Below, in pieces: positions 25,501 through 38,455 of a stretch of DNA of 64,000 nt. Both the position numbers and the translations under genes were made by a program. The DNA comes from CAZALT01 sp964485515. Lineage in GTDB: Bacteria > Actinomycetota > Acidimicrobiia > Acidimicrobiales > Acidimicrobilacustridaceae. Location: NCBI GenBank assembly GCA_964485515.1, contig CAZALT010000001.1:1-64000 (forward strand), given 5' to 3'. Every line of letters begins with the position of its first letter. The stretch's first letter is position 1. The notes under the pieces are model-generated. The model was not told the DNA's origin, searched no databases, and worked only from the letters and a program-made list of their open reading frames with translations.

Positions 25501-26364
25501 ATGGACGAGACCGACGGACGAGACCAGCAGCGCAGCGAGGACGCGGACGACCGACGCCGATCGCCCGGCGCCGACATCGAAGGCGCGGTCTCGGCGTCCG
25601 ACGCCGAGGGATCGCCGGCCAGCGCCGGCGAGGTCGCCCCGCCCAGCCAGGCCGACCGTGTTGCGCCCATGGCTGAGAAGCGCGGCGCGGCCCCCGATCT
25701 GCTCAACCCACAGCGGGTGCTCCACGGGCTGCGCTCGTTCCTCGACGCCGACGACGTCGACGAGCCGATCGCGGAGACCGTGCTGGAACCCACCGGGGTG
25801 GCACCGCCGGTCGCCGAGGACCGCACGGGCGAGCCACTGGCCGTCGAGCGCACCTTCGCCTTCCTCGACATCACGGGCTTCACCCGGTTCTGCGATCAGA
25901 ACGGGGAGCACGCCGCCATCGAGATCCTCACCCGGTTCCGCACGATCGTGCGGGAGGTCGCGGCCCGGCGCGGCGTCCGTGCCGCCAAGTGGCTGGGTGA
26001 CGGCGTCATGATCGTGGGCGTCGAAGAGGGTCCCGTCATCGCCACCGTCGCCGAGGCGGTCGTGCGCTGCGAACGCATCCGTCTCGACACGCACGGCGGC
26101 ATCGCGGGCGGCACCGTCTTGCTGTTCGAGGGTGACGACTACGTGGGCCGACCCGTCAACCTCGCGGCCCGGCTGTGCGACGCGGCCGAGCCGGGCGAGG
26201 TCCTCGCCTCGGGTCTGCGGGGACCGCTTCCCTCCTGGATTGCGTCCACCGGCACGCTCACCGTGCACATCGCCGGGGTCGGTGACGTCGCCGGGGTCTC
26301 CGGTCTTGCCGTCACCGACCGAGTCGCCGAGGAGCTCCGTGGGATCTCGGCCGGGGTCGCGTAG
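25501..26364 (+). CDS. Class III adenylate/guanylate cyclase domain protein
   Basis: A 287-residue protein. The first 110 residues are acidic and disordered; the cyclase domain follows. Metal-binding Asp is in FLDITGFTRFCD (about 121) and the second in KWLGDGVMIVG; the transition-state Asn/Arg pair is in GRPVNLAARL. The Lys of AAKWLGD and the Asp of GDDYVGRPVN match the adenine-selecting pair, so cAMP is the more likely product. There are no membrane segments. It is divergent from the amidoligase operon, and the functional link is unknown. Confidence 0.9.
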   Translation: MDETDGRDQQRSEDADDRRRSPGADIEGAVSASDAEGSPASAGEVAPPSQADRVAPMAEKRGAAPDLLNPQRVLHGLRSFLDADDVDEPIAETVLEPTGVAPPVAEDRTGEPLAVERTFAFLDITGFTRFCDQNGEHAAIEILTRFRTIVREVAARRGVRAAKWLGDGVMIVGVEEGPVIATVAEAVVRCERIRLDTHGGIAGGTVLLFEGDDYVGRPVNLAARLCDAAEPGEVLASGLRGPLPSWIASTGTLTVHIAGVGDVAGVSGLAVTDRVAEELRGISAGVA

Positions 26365-26431
26365 GGGTTTCGTGGGCGGTCAGCTCACAGCTGCGCTCGC
26401 TGGATGACGTCGTTCCGGGGGTTGGTCGCCT

Positions 26432-26443
26432 TATCCTCGGTCG
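26432..26443 (+). promoter_or_regulatory. Leaderless promoter -10 box TATCCT
   Basis: TATCCT at 26432-26437 is followed by 6 nt and ATG 26444. No ribosome site is seen. Confidence 0.6.
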
Positions 26444-27865
26444 ATGCCTTCTCCTGGTTCCGACGACGCGGGCTCGATCCCCGACATCGCCGGGTCGGTG
26501 CCGGACATGGCCGATGACCCCGTGCGCTGGGATGCCCGGTCCCGATCGTTCATATCCACTCGACCGCCCGCAGATCCGCGCCCGACGATGGCATCGCCGG
26601 TCGCCGACGTTGCGCAACCGCCACCGGCGGCTCGCTCGGCACCCCGGAAGGTGACCATCGGGCCCGAGCACGTGGGCAAGGCGCCCTCGGTCGCCGGTTC
26701 CCGCGCTGTGCCTTCGCGGGCCGGGGCACCGATCGCACCCGCCGCGGTGCCACCCGCAGCGGCAGCGGCCCAGGCCGTGGCTCCCGTCGAGCCGCCCCGC
26801 ATCGTCACCGCTCCCGCCCGCGGGAAGCCGACCACCGTCGCCAACGGCGGCGCGCCACCTCGGGGCACGGCACCAGCGCGCACGAGCAGCGGCGGGGGAG
26901 CCACCCCACGGTCGGTCCGCCGCACGGGCAAGCGGATCGCCCGGGTCGTCACCGCCGTCGTGATGGTCGTCGTCCTGCTCGTCGTCGGCCTCTTCGCCTT
27001 CGGCTGGTGGCAGTTCTCGCGCATCGAGAAGGTGCCCGTCGCCGAGGTCCTGTCGTCGTCGGGCAACGGCGGGACGAATTACCTGATCGTCGGCAGCGAC
27101 TCGCGCGACGGGATCGACGAGTCCGATCCCAACTCGGGAGCGTTCCTCGGCGACCACACCGAGGGCCAGCGCACCGACTCGATCATGGTCCTTCGTGTCA
27201 CCGGCTCGGGCAGCACGCTCCTGTCGATCCCGCGGGATCTCTGGGTGACCAACCCGGTCACGGGGGAGGTCGGACGCATCAACTCGGTCTACCAGTCAGG
27301 CCCGGGCGCGCTCATCGAGGCCGTGCAGGGCCTCGGCATACCCGTCAACCACTACCTCGAGATCGACTTCGTCAACTTCGGCAAGCTGGTCGATGCCGTG
27401 GGAGGCATCACCATCGACTTCGCCGCTCCGGCACGCGACACGCACTCGGGACTCGACGTGGCCGAGGCGGGCCGCATCCACCTCGATGGCGAACAGGCGC
27501 TCGCCTACGTCCGGTCGCGCTACTACGAGCAGTTCGTCGACGGCGAGTGGCAGGTCGACGGCACCGCCGATCTGGGCCGGGTCCTGCGCCAACGGGCCTT
27601 CCTCCAGGCGCTGATGGGCGAGGTGTCGGGCGCGCGCAGCCCCGTCACCCTCGTGCGAATCGCGTCCACGCTCGGAGGCGGCGTCAAGGTGGACGACGCC
27701 ATGTCGTACTTCGATGCCATCGGCCTCATGTGGCACATGCGCAACGGCATCGGCGCCGACTCGGCGACGCTGCCGGTCACACCGCGCACCACATCGGGCG
27801 GCGCGCAGGTGCTCGACCTCGATCAGGGCGCGGCCGGCCCGGTCATCACCGCGTTCGGGGGCTGA
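26444..27865 (+). CDS. LytR-CpsA-Psr (LCP) family cell-wall ligase
   Basis: A 473-residue type II membrane protein: about 160 disordered Pro/Ala-rich residues inside, one membrane helix (VVTAVVMVVVLLVVGLFAFGW), then an LCP domain outside. Lipid- and pyrophosphate-binding residues are seen in YLIVGSDSRDG, GQRTDSIMVLRV, LLSIPRDLWV and YVRSRY. LCP enzymes attach glycopolymers such as arabinogalactan or teichoic acid to peptidoglycan. It fits with the AftD-like envelope operon elsewhere in the window. A leaderless promoter precedes ATG 26444. Confidence 0.93.
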   Translation: MPSPGSDDAGSIPDIAGSVPDMADDPVRWDARSRSFISTRPPADPRPTMASPVADVAQPPPAARSAPRKVTIGPEHVGKAPSVAGSRAVPSRAGAPIAPAAVPPAAAAAQAVAPVEPPRIVTAPARGKPTTVANGGAPPRGTAPARTSSGGGATPRSVRRTGKRIARVVTAVVMVVVLLVVGLFAFGWWQFSRIEKVPVAEVLSSSGNGGTNYLIVGSDSRDGIDESDPNSGAFLGDHTEGQRTDSIMVLRVTGSGSTLLSIPRDLWVTNPVTGEVGRINSVYQSGPGALIEAVQGLGIPVNHYLEIDFVNFGKLVDAVGGITIDFAAPARDTHSGLDVAEAGRIHLDGEQALAYVRSRYYEQFVDGEWQVDGTADLGRVLRQRAFLQALMGEVSGARSPVTLVRIASTLGGGVKVDDAMSYFDAIGLMWHMRNGIGADSATLPVTPRTTSGGAQVLDLDQGAAGPVITAFGG

Positions 27866-27935
27866 CCGATCCCCCGGACGGCGACACACCGATTCGGTGC
27901 ACGGCCGATGACGCAGCCGTCGACATCGCCCGCAC

Positions 27936-27948
27936 TAGATTCCGAGCC
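27936..27948 (+). promoter_or_regulatory. -10 box TAGATT, near-leaderless
   Basis: TAGATT at 27936-27941 ends 7 nt before ATG 27949. Confidence 0.5.
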
Positions 27949-28179
27949 ATGTCGATCGAGCTCGCCCGCATCTTCCGTGTGATCATCAACGGCGAGTGGT
28001 ACACGGTCGAACGGGGCACGTTCGAGGTCGTCGAGATGGCCTTCGTCGACGAGATCGACCAGCCGACGCACGCGCCCACAGATGTGCTGGCCTACCACTT
28101 CCTCACCCCGAACCGTGACGAGTACTGGGGGCCGCTCAGCGCCATCGAGCTGATCAAGCTCATGGACATCGAGGGCTGA
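27949..28179 (+). CDS. Hypothetical protein, 76 aa
   Basis: I do not recognise this small acidic, soluble protein. It starts MSIELARIFRVIINGEWYTV and ends with a likely helix SAIELIKLMDIEG. The codon use is typical of the region (third-position G/C), and a -10-like TAGATT lies 7 nt upstream of the ATG, supporting a real gene. It lies between the LCP gene and a DUF2085-like membrane protein. Confidence 0.7.
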   Translation: MSIELARIFRVIINGEWYTVERGTFEVVEMAFVDEIDQPTHAPTDVLAYHFLTPNRDEYWGPLSAIELIKLMDIEG

Positions 28180-28212
28180 CCGGCTCGGCCACCGATGACG
28201 AGCTGAACGGGG

Positions 28213-28647
28213 ATGACGAACAGAACGGGGTCCGACGAGGCGATCACGCCGCTGTGGCTCTCCCACCACTATCCCGAGCAGTACGACCGGTGTGCCCTGG
28301 TGGGAGCCAAGCACGTGTGTCGACGCTGCCTGGCCCTCTATCCGCTGTCGTTCCTCGTCCTGGCCGCGGCGGTGGCCGGTCTGGCGTGGCCCGAGGCGTG
28401 GGACGGGTGGATCCTCGTGGTGCTCCCGATCCCGGCGGTGATCGAGTTCGTGCTCGAGCAGCTCGGGCTCATCTCCTACAGCGCGGTCCGCACGTGGATC
28501 GTGACGGTTCCGCTCGCGGTTGCGCTCGGCGGTGGCTTCGTCCGCTACGTGGACGCTCCCGGAGATCCGCTGTTCTGGGGGGTCGTCCTCGGCTACGGCG
28601 TGATCTGCGGCCTGTCCGTGCTGTGGCGATGGACCCGCACGGCCTGA
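28213..28647 (+). CDS. DUF2085-like small membrane protein
   Basis: A 144-residue protein with a cysteine motif (SHHYPEQYDRC, then HVCRRCLALYP) and about four membrane helices, which resembles DUF2085 (typical CH..P.RS and C.RC.G.Y). The cysteines may bind metal. Function is unknown. ATG 28213 lies 33 bp after the 76-residue gene, so the two are probably co-transcribed. Confidence 0.75.
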   Translation: MTNRTGSDEAITPLWLSHHYPEQYDRCALVGAKHVCRRCLALYPLSFLVLAAAVAGLAWPEAWDGWILVVLPIPAVIEFVLEQLGLISYSAVRTWIVTVPLAVALGGGFVRYVDAPGDPLFWGVVLGYGVICGLSVLWRWTRTA

Positions 28648-28661
28648 GCCGCCCACATTGC

Positions 28662-28696
28662 CGGTGTCAGTCGGTGTCAGTCGGTGTCAGTCGGTG
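28662..28696. repeat. 10-bp tandem repeat over a stop codon, about 3.5 copies
   Basis: The unit TCGGTGTCAG is exact at 28671-28680 and 28681-28690, preceded by a copy with one change and followed by a partial copy. The stop of the minus-strand gene (28687-28689) is inside the array. Confidence 0.95.
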
Positions 28697-29286
28697 ATCA
28701 TCAGGAGCACGTGGTCGGGTTTGGTCGCCGCCGCCTCCAGGACCTCGTAGGCGTTCTCGACCACAGGCACCACGTCTTGGTGCTGGCGGAACACGTCGCG
28801 GTCGGTGGCCCGCATACGGGTGAGCGCCAGCGTGATGTCGTCCTGGCTGAGCCAGCCCTTGTTGCCGAGGGTGAAGTGCAAGCTGAGCCGCGCCACGATG
28901 TCGGGGTCGCCGTGCACCTCGGCGAGGATCTGCAGCTCACGGCCGAGGGCCAACCGGCGGGCCTCGGCAGGAGCCCACCCGAGGTCGGGCAGTCGCCGCT
29001 TGAGCAGATCGGGGGAGCGGAACGCCCGCGTGGGCAGGAGGTAGGGGGCCATCAGGACCCGGTACCAGTCGACGATGTGCTCGGGCTCGAAGCCCTCTTC
29101 CCACTCGTCGGCGCCCGCGGTGCGCAGCAGCTCGATGTACAGCTGCGTGGTCGGATCGGTGCTGCGCCAGATGCGCGCCGCGCGGGCCTGTAGCCGGGCG
29201 AAGCCGTCGGGTGTCGACGTGCCCGTGAACAGCTCCTCGAACTCGCGGTGGAACGCGACCGGGTCGAGCATCCACGCGCGGCTCAT
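28687..29286 (-). CDS. Hypothetical protein, about 199 aa
   Basis: A soluble, helix-rich protein that I cannot assign to a family. It contains FEELFTGTSTPDGFARLQARAARIW, EHIVDWYRVLMAPYLLPTRAF and DDITLALTRMRATDRDVFRQ. No membrane segments or known catalytic motifs are visible. ATG 29286 (MSRAWMLDP) is preferred; GTG 29313 would add nine residues. Its 3' end lies in a 10-bp tandem repeat. Confidence 0.75.
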   Translation of the reverse strand: MSRAWMLDPVAFHREFEELFTGTSTPDGFARLQARAARIWRSTDPTTQLYIELLRTAGADEWEEGFEPEHIVDWYRVLMAPYLLPTRAFRSPDLLKRRLPDLGWAPAEARRLALGRELQILAEVHGDPDIVARLSLHFTLGNKGWLSQDDITLALTRMRATDRDVFRQHQDVVPVVENAYEVLEAAATKPDHVLLMITD

Positions 29287-29434
29287 GACGGACACCGCGC
29301 CATAGTTGCCCACCGAGCGTGAAGGTGCGTGGACCCTCCGCCACGAGGGGCAGCGGAACCGGCGTGGTTGGCGTCACCGGGCACCAGAGGCGTGCGCCAG
29401 TGCGCAACCGAACGAGAGAGCGGAGGCGCAGCGG
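29287..29434. other. 148-bp spacer
   Basis: A spacer between two minus-strand genes. TATGGC lies 12 nt before ATG 29286 and could be its -10. Nothing else is recognised. Confidence 0.4.
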
Positions 29435-30028
29435 TCAACGGCTGGCCCGGATGGCGTCGACGAGCGCCTCGACGACCGGGCGGATGGGCGGAGCTGGCTG
29501 GGCCTCGATCGACTCCATGGTGCAGAACACCTCGGTGCCGTTCGATCGGCCCTGGAGCGTGGTCAGCACCGAGCACGACGGGCCGCCCTCGAACCGCACG
29601 ATCGTCTCCACGATGCCCAGGTTGCGGTCGAAGTAGCCGATGTGGCCGATGTGGCTGGCCGCGTCGAACACCACACCGAAGGTCTCGGCGGGCGGGGCGT
29701 GGACCAGGAGCGTGTCGCCTGAGGCCAACTCGGCGGCGATCGCCTCCTCATAGGCCGAAGGCGGCGTCGACCGAGCCGCGGCCGGTTCCTGTTCCTGTGC
29801 CCGCCTCGCCGCGGGCTGGTCCAGGTCGATCGACGATCCGTCGCCGTCGGCGGCCACCCGGCGAAGGAGCGCGTAGGCCTGCGTGATCAGCGACGCCTGA
29901 GCTGTCGACGCGTCCCCGGCGATGTCGGGGTGGTGCTCGCGGACGCGGGCACGGAACTCGACCCGAGCATCATCGATCGTGCACGGGCTCGAGAGGCCCA
30001 GGACGCGCAGCGCCTCGTCGGGGGTCAA
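29435..30028 (-). CDS. J-domain (DnaJ-like) protein
   Basis: A 197-residue protein. The N-terminal J domain reads LTPDEALRVLGLSSPCTIDDARVEFRARVREHHPD, in parts, with the HPD tripeptide that stimulates DnaK. The C-terminal part (about 100-197, TLLVHAPPAETFGVVFDAASHIGHIGYFD) is a separate beta-rich domain without zinc fingers, so it is a class III J protein. The start appears to be TTG 30028: the J domain begins there and the only nearby ATG is in another frame. It follows the M18 gene by 13 bp, so the two are probably co-transcribed. Confidence 0.82.
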   Translation of the reverse strand: MTPDEALRVLGLSSPCTIDDARVEFRARVREHHPDIAGDASTAQASLITQAYALLRRVAADGDGSSIDLDQPAARRAQEQEPAAARSTPPSAYEEAIAAELASGDTLLVHAPPAETFGVVFDAASHIGHIGYFDRNLGIVETIVRFEGGPSCSVLTTLQGRSNGTEVFCTMESIEAQPAPPIRPVVEALVDAIRASR

Positions 30029-30041
30029 CGGGGGCCGTCGC

Positions 30042-31349
30042 TCATGCGGACAGCGCCGACTGCACCAGCGCGCTGAACTGACCGGGCACGACGGTGGCGC
30101 ACAGCTCGCGGGCCGAGTGCATGGCGAGCTGGGGGATGCCGACGTCGACGGTGGGGATGCCGAGTCGGGCGGCGGTGACAGGGCCGATGGTCGAGCCACA
30201 GGCCAGATCGGAGCGGGTCACGAACACCTGGAGCGGCACCGACGCCCGCTCCGCCGCGAGGCGCAACCACCCGCTGCTGATGGAGTCGGACGCGTAGCGG
30301 ACGTTGCTGTTGACCTTGAGGGTCGGGCCGCCGTCGAGGGTGATGAGGTGGTTGGGCTCGTGCCGATCTGCGTAGTTGGGATGGGTGGCGTGCGCGCCGT
30401 CGGCCGACACGCAGAAGGATCCGGCCAGGGCTCGCAGGAAGCCGTCGCGGTCGAGTCCCGATGCCCGTGCGATCCGTTCGAGGATCACCGGGAGCATCGA
30501 GCTGTCGGCCCCGGTGGCGGACTGGCTGCCGATCTCCTCGTGATCGAAGAGGCACACGACCGGAACCAGGCCGGGGCCGGCGACCCGGCCGTCCGGGTCC
30601 GCCAAACCGATCAGCGCCGTGATCGCCGCATGGCAGGACGCGAGGTTGTCGAGGCGTGGGGCGCTGACCAGCTCCCGGTGTCGACCGGCCAGGGTGCTCG
30701 GCGTGAGGTCGTGAGCCATGACGTCCCAGGTGAGGAGGTCGGCTGCGTCGATCGACAGCTCGTCGGCGAGGAAGCCCCGGAAGTCACCCACCTGCGAACC
30801 GAGACCCCAGATGGGCGTCAGGTGCTGCTGCGGGTTGAGCACGAGCCCCTGGTCGTTGACGCCCCGGTCGAGGTGGATGGCGAGCTGAGGCACCCGCAGC
30901 AGGGCACGGTCCGTGCGCCAGAGCCGCACCTCGGGGACCGCGCCGTCGCCCCGGACCCCGACTCGGCCCGACAGGCCGAGGTCGCGGTCGAGCCACGAGT
31001 TGAGCAGCGCCCCTCCGTAGACCTCGACGCCGAGCTGCTGGTAGTTGAGCGCGAGCCGGTCCGGGACGGGCTTGATGCGCAGGTTCGGGCTGTCGGTGTG
31101 CGCTCCGGCGATCCGGAAGCCCGACACCGGCGCCGGTGTCGTGATCCACGCCACGATGGAGCCGCCCCGCACGACGTAACGGCCAGCCGACGCACCCGGC
31201 GTCGCATCCGCGGCCCAGTCGTCGACCTCGTCGACCGCCGTGAACCCGGCCGCAGACAGCCGGGAGGCGGCCTCGGCGACGGCGTGGTACGGCGAGGGAG
31301 ATGCGTCGATGAAGCCACAGAGGTCGACGGCCAGATCTGGCGGAGCCAT
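30042..31349 (-). CDS. M18-family aspartyl aminopeptidase
   Basis: A 435-residue zinc aminopeptidase of the M18 (DAP/ApeB) family. Visible metal and catalytic motifs: GAHTDSPNLRIKP, LFDHEEIGSQSATGADSSML, and SADGAHATHPNYADRHEPNH. It removes N-terminal acidic residues from cytosolic peptides. ATG 31349 is preceded by TACTGT exactly 6 nt upstream (leaderless). It is divergent from gltB. Confidence 0.95.
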   Translation of the reverse strand: MAPPDLAVDLCGFIDASPSPYHAVAEAASRLSAAGFTAVDEVDDWAADATPGASAGRYVVRGGSIVAWITTPAPVSGFRIAGAHTDSPNLRIKPVPDRLALNYQQLGVEVYGGALLNSWLDRDLGLSGRVGVRGDGAVPEVRLWRTDRALLRVPQLAIHLDRGVNDQGLVLNPQQHLTPIWGLGSQVGDFRGFLADELSIDAADLLTWDVMAHDLTPSTLAGRHRELVSAPRLDNLASCHAAITALIGLADPDGRVAGPGLVPVVCLFDHEEIGSQSATGADSSMLPVILERIARASGLDRDGFLRALAGSFCVSADGAHATHPNYADRHEPNHLITLDGGPTLKVNSNVRYASDSISSGWLRLAAERASVPLQVFVTRSDLACGSTIGPVTAARLGIPTVDVGIPQLAMHSARELCATVVPGQFSALVQSALSA

Positions 31350-31361
31350 GGCCGCACAGTA
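31350..31361 (-). promoter_or_regulatory. Leaderless promoter -10 box TACTGT
   Basis: On the minus strand TACTGT (31361-31356) is followed by 6 nt and ATG 31349. Confidence 0.6.
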
Positions 31362-31632
31362 CCGGGGATCGCCGACCCGCGATCCATGGCGAGAACCTCA
31401 CACGACACGGCTCAGGTGGTGAGGAAACGGTCTCGCCGTGTACCATCTGACGCTCGCAGCACCGGCCAACGTCGTCCGGCGGCTTGAACCCCGCACCCGC
31501 ACCCTGACCACGCCTTCGCGTGTGATCGCCCCGGAAAGACGTATGCGCTCTGATGACTTCGCGGCCCCCGCGCCGCACCGCTGCTCCCACGACGCCGTCG
31601 ACGCGACCCCGGTGCGCCTCGGCCCACCACGG
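31362..31632 (+). promoter_or_regulatory. gltB upstream region and long leader
   Basis: A TACCAT box at 31441-31446 could be the gltB -10, giving a leader of about 180 nt before GTG 31633. An in-frame ATG at 31543 preceded by GGAAAG is an alternative start. I recognise no riboswitch. Confidence 0.4.
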
Positions 31633-36234
<4,602 letters not shown>

Positions 36235-36299
36235 TCGACCCGCCACCACCGCTCCGCCGACGACGACCGCTCAGCAGCACAGCACGATTGGTGAGATCA

Positions 36300-37763
36300 A
36301 TGGGTGACACGACCGGATTCCTCAAGCACGGGCGCGAGCTTCCTCCCCGTCGCGCCGTGCCGGTCCGCCTCAAGGACTGGCGCGAGGTCTACGAGCCGTT
36401 CCCGATCGAGACGATCCGCACCCAGGCCAGCCGCTGCATGGACTGCGGCATCCCGTTCTGCAACAACGGCTGCCCCCTGGGCAACCTCATCCCGGACTGG
36501 AACGATCTCGTCTTCCACGACCGCTGGCACGACGCCATCGACCGGCTGCACGCCACCAACAACTTCCCGGAGTTCACCGGCCGGCTGTGCCCCGCTCCCT
36601 GCGAGGCCGCGTGCGTGCTGGGCATCAACCAGGACCCGGTCACCATCAAGCAGGTCGAGGTCGAGATCATCGACCGCGCCTGGTCCGAGGGCTGGGTCAA
36701 GCCGGTGCTGCCGGCGGTGAGGTCGGGCAAGAAGGTCGCGGTGGTCGGTTCGGGCCCGGCCGGGCTCGCTGCGGCCCAGCAGCTCACCCGCGCCGGTCAC
36801 GACGTGACCGTCTTCGAACGGGCCGATCGCATCGGTGGTCTGCTGCGCTACGGCATCCCCGAATTCAAGATGGAGAAGCGGTTCCTCGATCGCCGCATCG
36901 AGCAGATGGAAGCTGAAGGAACCGTGTTCAAGGCGAACACCGAAGTCGGCGTCGACCTCACCGTCGACCAGCTTCGTGCCGACTTCGACGCCGTCGTCCT
37001 CGCCGGTGGAGCCACCGCAGCGCGCGACCTCCCGATCCCCGGTCGAGAGCTCACCGGCATCTACCAGGCCATGGAGTTCCTTCCGCAGGCCAACCGCGTG
37101 CAGCACGGCGAGTCGGCCGAAGGCCACATCAACGCCGACGGCAAGCGGGTCGTCATCATCGGGGGCGGGGACACCGGCGCCGACTGCCTCGGCACGTCGC
37201 ACCGCCAGGGAGCCACCTCGGTCCACCAGTTCGAGATCATGCCCGAGCCCCCCGGCTTCCGTGATCCCTCCACGCCGTGGCCGACCTGGCCGCTCATGCT
37301 GCGCACGTCGTCGGCCCACGAGGAGGGCGGCGAGCGCGTGTACTCGGTCGAGACGGTCGAGTTCCTCGGCAACGACGACGGCGCGGTTCGTGCCCTCAAG
37401 GGCCACGAGGTGGCCAGCACGATCGTCGACGGCCGCCCCAGCTTCGAGGTCGTCGAGGGCTCCGAGTTCGAGCTGCCGTGCGATCTCGTGTTCCTCGCCA
37501 TGGGCTTCACCGGTCCCGAGAAGCCCGGTCTGCTCCAAGATCTCGGTGTCGAGCTCGACGGCCGCAGCAACGTGGCTCGTGACGACGACTGGGCCACCAA
37601 CGTCGACGACGTGTTCGTGTGCGGCGACATGGGCCGAGGCCAGAGCCTCATCGTGTGGGCCATCGCCGAGGGTCGTTCTTGCGCTGCGGCCGTCGACCGT
37701 CATCTCACGGGCGACACCCTGCTGCCCTCGCCGGTGGCCCCCACCACCGCACCGCTGCGCTGA
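36300..37763 (+). CDS. gltD: Glutamate synthase small subunit
   Basis: A 487-residue NADPH-linked beta subunit. N-terminal 4Fe-4S cysteines are in RCMDCGIPFCNNGCPLGN and RLCPAPCEAACVLG; FAD-binding VVGSGPAGLAAAQQL lies near residue 150, NAD(P)H-binding VIIGGGDTGADCLGTS near 285, and the second FAD motif is VFVCGDMGRGQSLIVWA. It passes electrons to GltB. ATG 36300 has GGTGAG upstream and lies 65 bp after gltB, so the two form an operon. Confidence 0.96.
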   Translation: MGDTTGFLKHGRELPPRRAVPVRLKDWREVYEPFPIETIRTQASRCMDCGIPFCNNGCPLGNLIPDWNDLVFHDRWHDAIDRLHATNNFPEFTGRLCPAPCEAACVLGINQDPVTIKQVEVEIIDRAWSEGWVKPVLPAVRSGKKVAVVGSGPAGLAAAQQLTRAGHDVTVFERADRIGGLLRYGIPEFKMEKRFLDRRIEQMEAEGTVFKANTEVGVDLTVDQLRADFDAVVLAGGATAARDLPIPGRELTGIYQAMEFLPQANRVQHGESAEGHINADGKRVVIIGGGDTGADCLGTSHRQGATSVHQFEIMPEPPGFRDPSTPWPTWPLMLRTSSAHEEGGERVYSVETVEFLGNDDGAVRALKGHEVASTIVDGRPSFEVVEGSEFELPCDLVFLAMGFTGPEKPGLLQDLGVELDGRSNVARDDDWATNVDDVFVCGDMGRGQSLIVWAIAEGRSCAAAVDRHLTGDTLLPSPVAPTTAPLR

Positions 37764-37786
37764 TCCGGTCGGTCGCCCTCGGGCGG

Positions 37787-37806
37787 CCGGCCCCCTTTCG
37801 GGCCGG
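37787..37806. terminator. GC-rich hairpin after gltD
   Basis: CCGGCCC (37787-37793) pairs with GGGCCGG (37800-37806) around a CCTTTC loop, between the convergent gltD and DUF4190 genes. Confidence 0.5.
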
Positions 37807-37814
37807 TGCTTCGG

Positions 37815-38267
37815 TCAGCTCGAACTTCCGCCAGCCACCATGAGCGCGCCCCAGGCGAAGATGCCGATGATCGACAACGAGGCGGCGACCGCGCCGAGGA
37901 TGATCCCGGCCAGGGCCATGCCGTCGCCCGTGAGCTGACCGTTCGACTCCTTGATCTTGCGCTTGCCGAGGATGCCGGTGACCAACGCTCCGATGCTGCA
38001 GGGCACGCTGAAGATGCCGCACAGGCACATCAGCGGGATGGCGACGCAGCCCAGCACCAGGGACACGACGGCCAGCGTCTCGTTCGCGGGTGGCATCGTG
38101 CCGTACCCGTAGCCCACCTGGCCGGGCTGCTGGTAGACGGCGTCGGGGGTCCAGGCCTGCCCAGGCTGGTGCTGGGTGGGTGCCGGCGATCCCGTGAACT
38201 GCTCGGGTGGATACCACTTCCCATCCGATGCCTGCCACCACCCGGGGCCCTGCGGTGCATCGCTCAC
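37815..38267 (-). CDS. GWWQASDGKW-tagged DUF4190-like membrane protein
   Basis: A 150-residue protein. The N-terminus carries GPGWWQASDGKWYPPE, a short tag related to the DUF2510 type, followed by a Pro/Gln-rich linker and two membrane helices separated by a polar loop (LAVVSLVLGCVAIPLMCLCGIF, then GMALAGIILGAVAASLSIIGIF), which fits DUF4190. Function is unknown. GTG 38267 is preceded by GAGGAGAT. The adjacent gene encodes another protein with the same tag. Confidence 0.85.
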   Translation of the reverse strand: MSDAPQGPGWWQASDGKWYPPEQFTGSPAPTQHQPGQAWTPDAVYQQPGQVGYGYGTMPPANETLAVVSLVLGCVAIPLMCLCGIFSVPCSIGALVTGILGKRKIKESNGQLTGDGMALAGIILGAVAASLSIIGIFAWGALMVAGGSSS

Positions 38268-38383
38268 GTCATCTCCTCGGCTGCTCTGTGCCCGCGCTCC
38301 GCCTGCGGGTCGTGGGCGAACTGTAGGTCATCGCTGCGTGCCGGCAGGGGACGTGGCCTGCTCGACTGCCAGGCGCACACGCG

Positions 38384-38412
38384 ACGATGCCCCGGGCAGG
38401 CCGGGGCATCGT
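38384..38412. terminator. 12-bp stem hairpin
   Basis: ACGATGCCCCGG (38384-38395) pairs perfectly with 38401-38412 around GCAGG. It lies just after the minus-strand membrane protein gene ending at 38456. Confidence 0.7.
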
Positions 38413-38455
38413 GTCGAGCTCATCCGAACGGGAGGTCCGGCTCAGCAGGGAAACG

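Noticed and set aside
30018..30046. ATG just upstream as start of the J-domain gene
   Set aside because: It is in a different frame and reaches a stop after six codons; TTG 30028 opens the J-domain frame.
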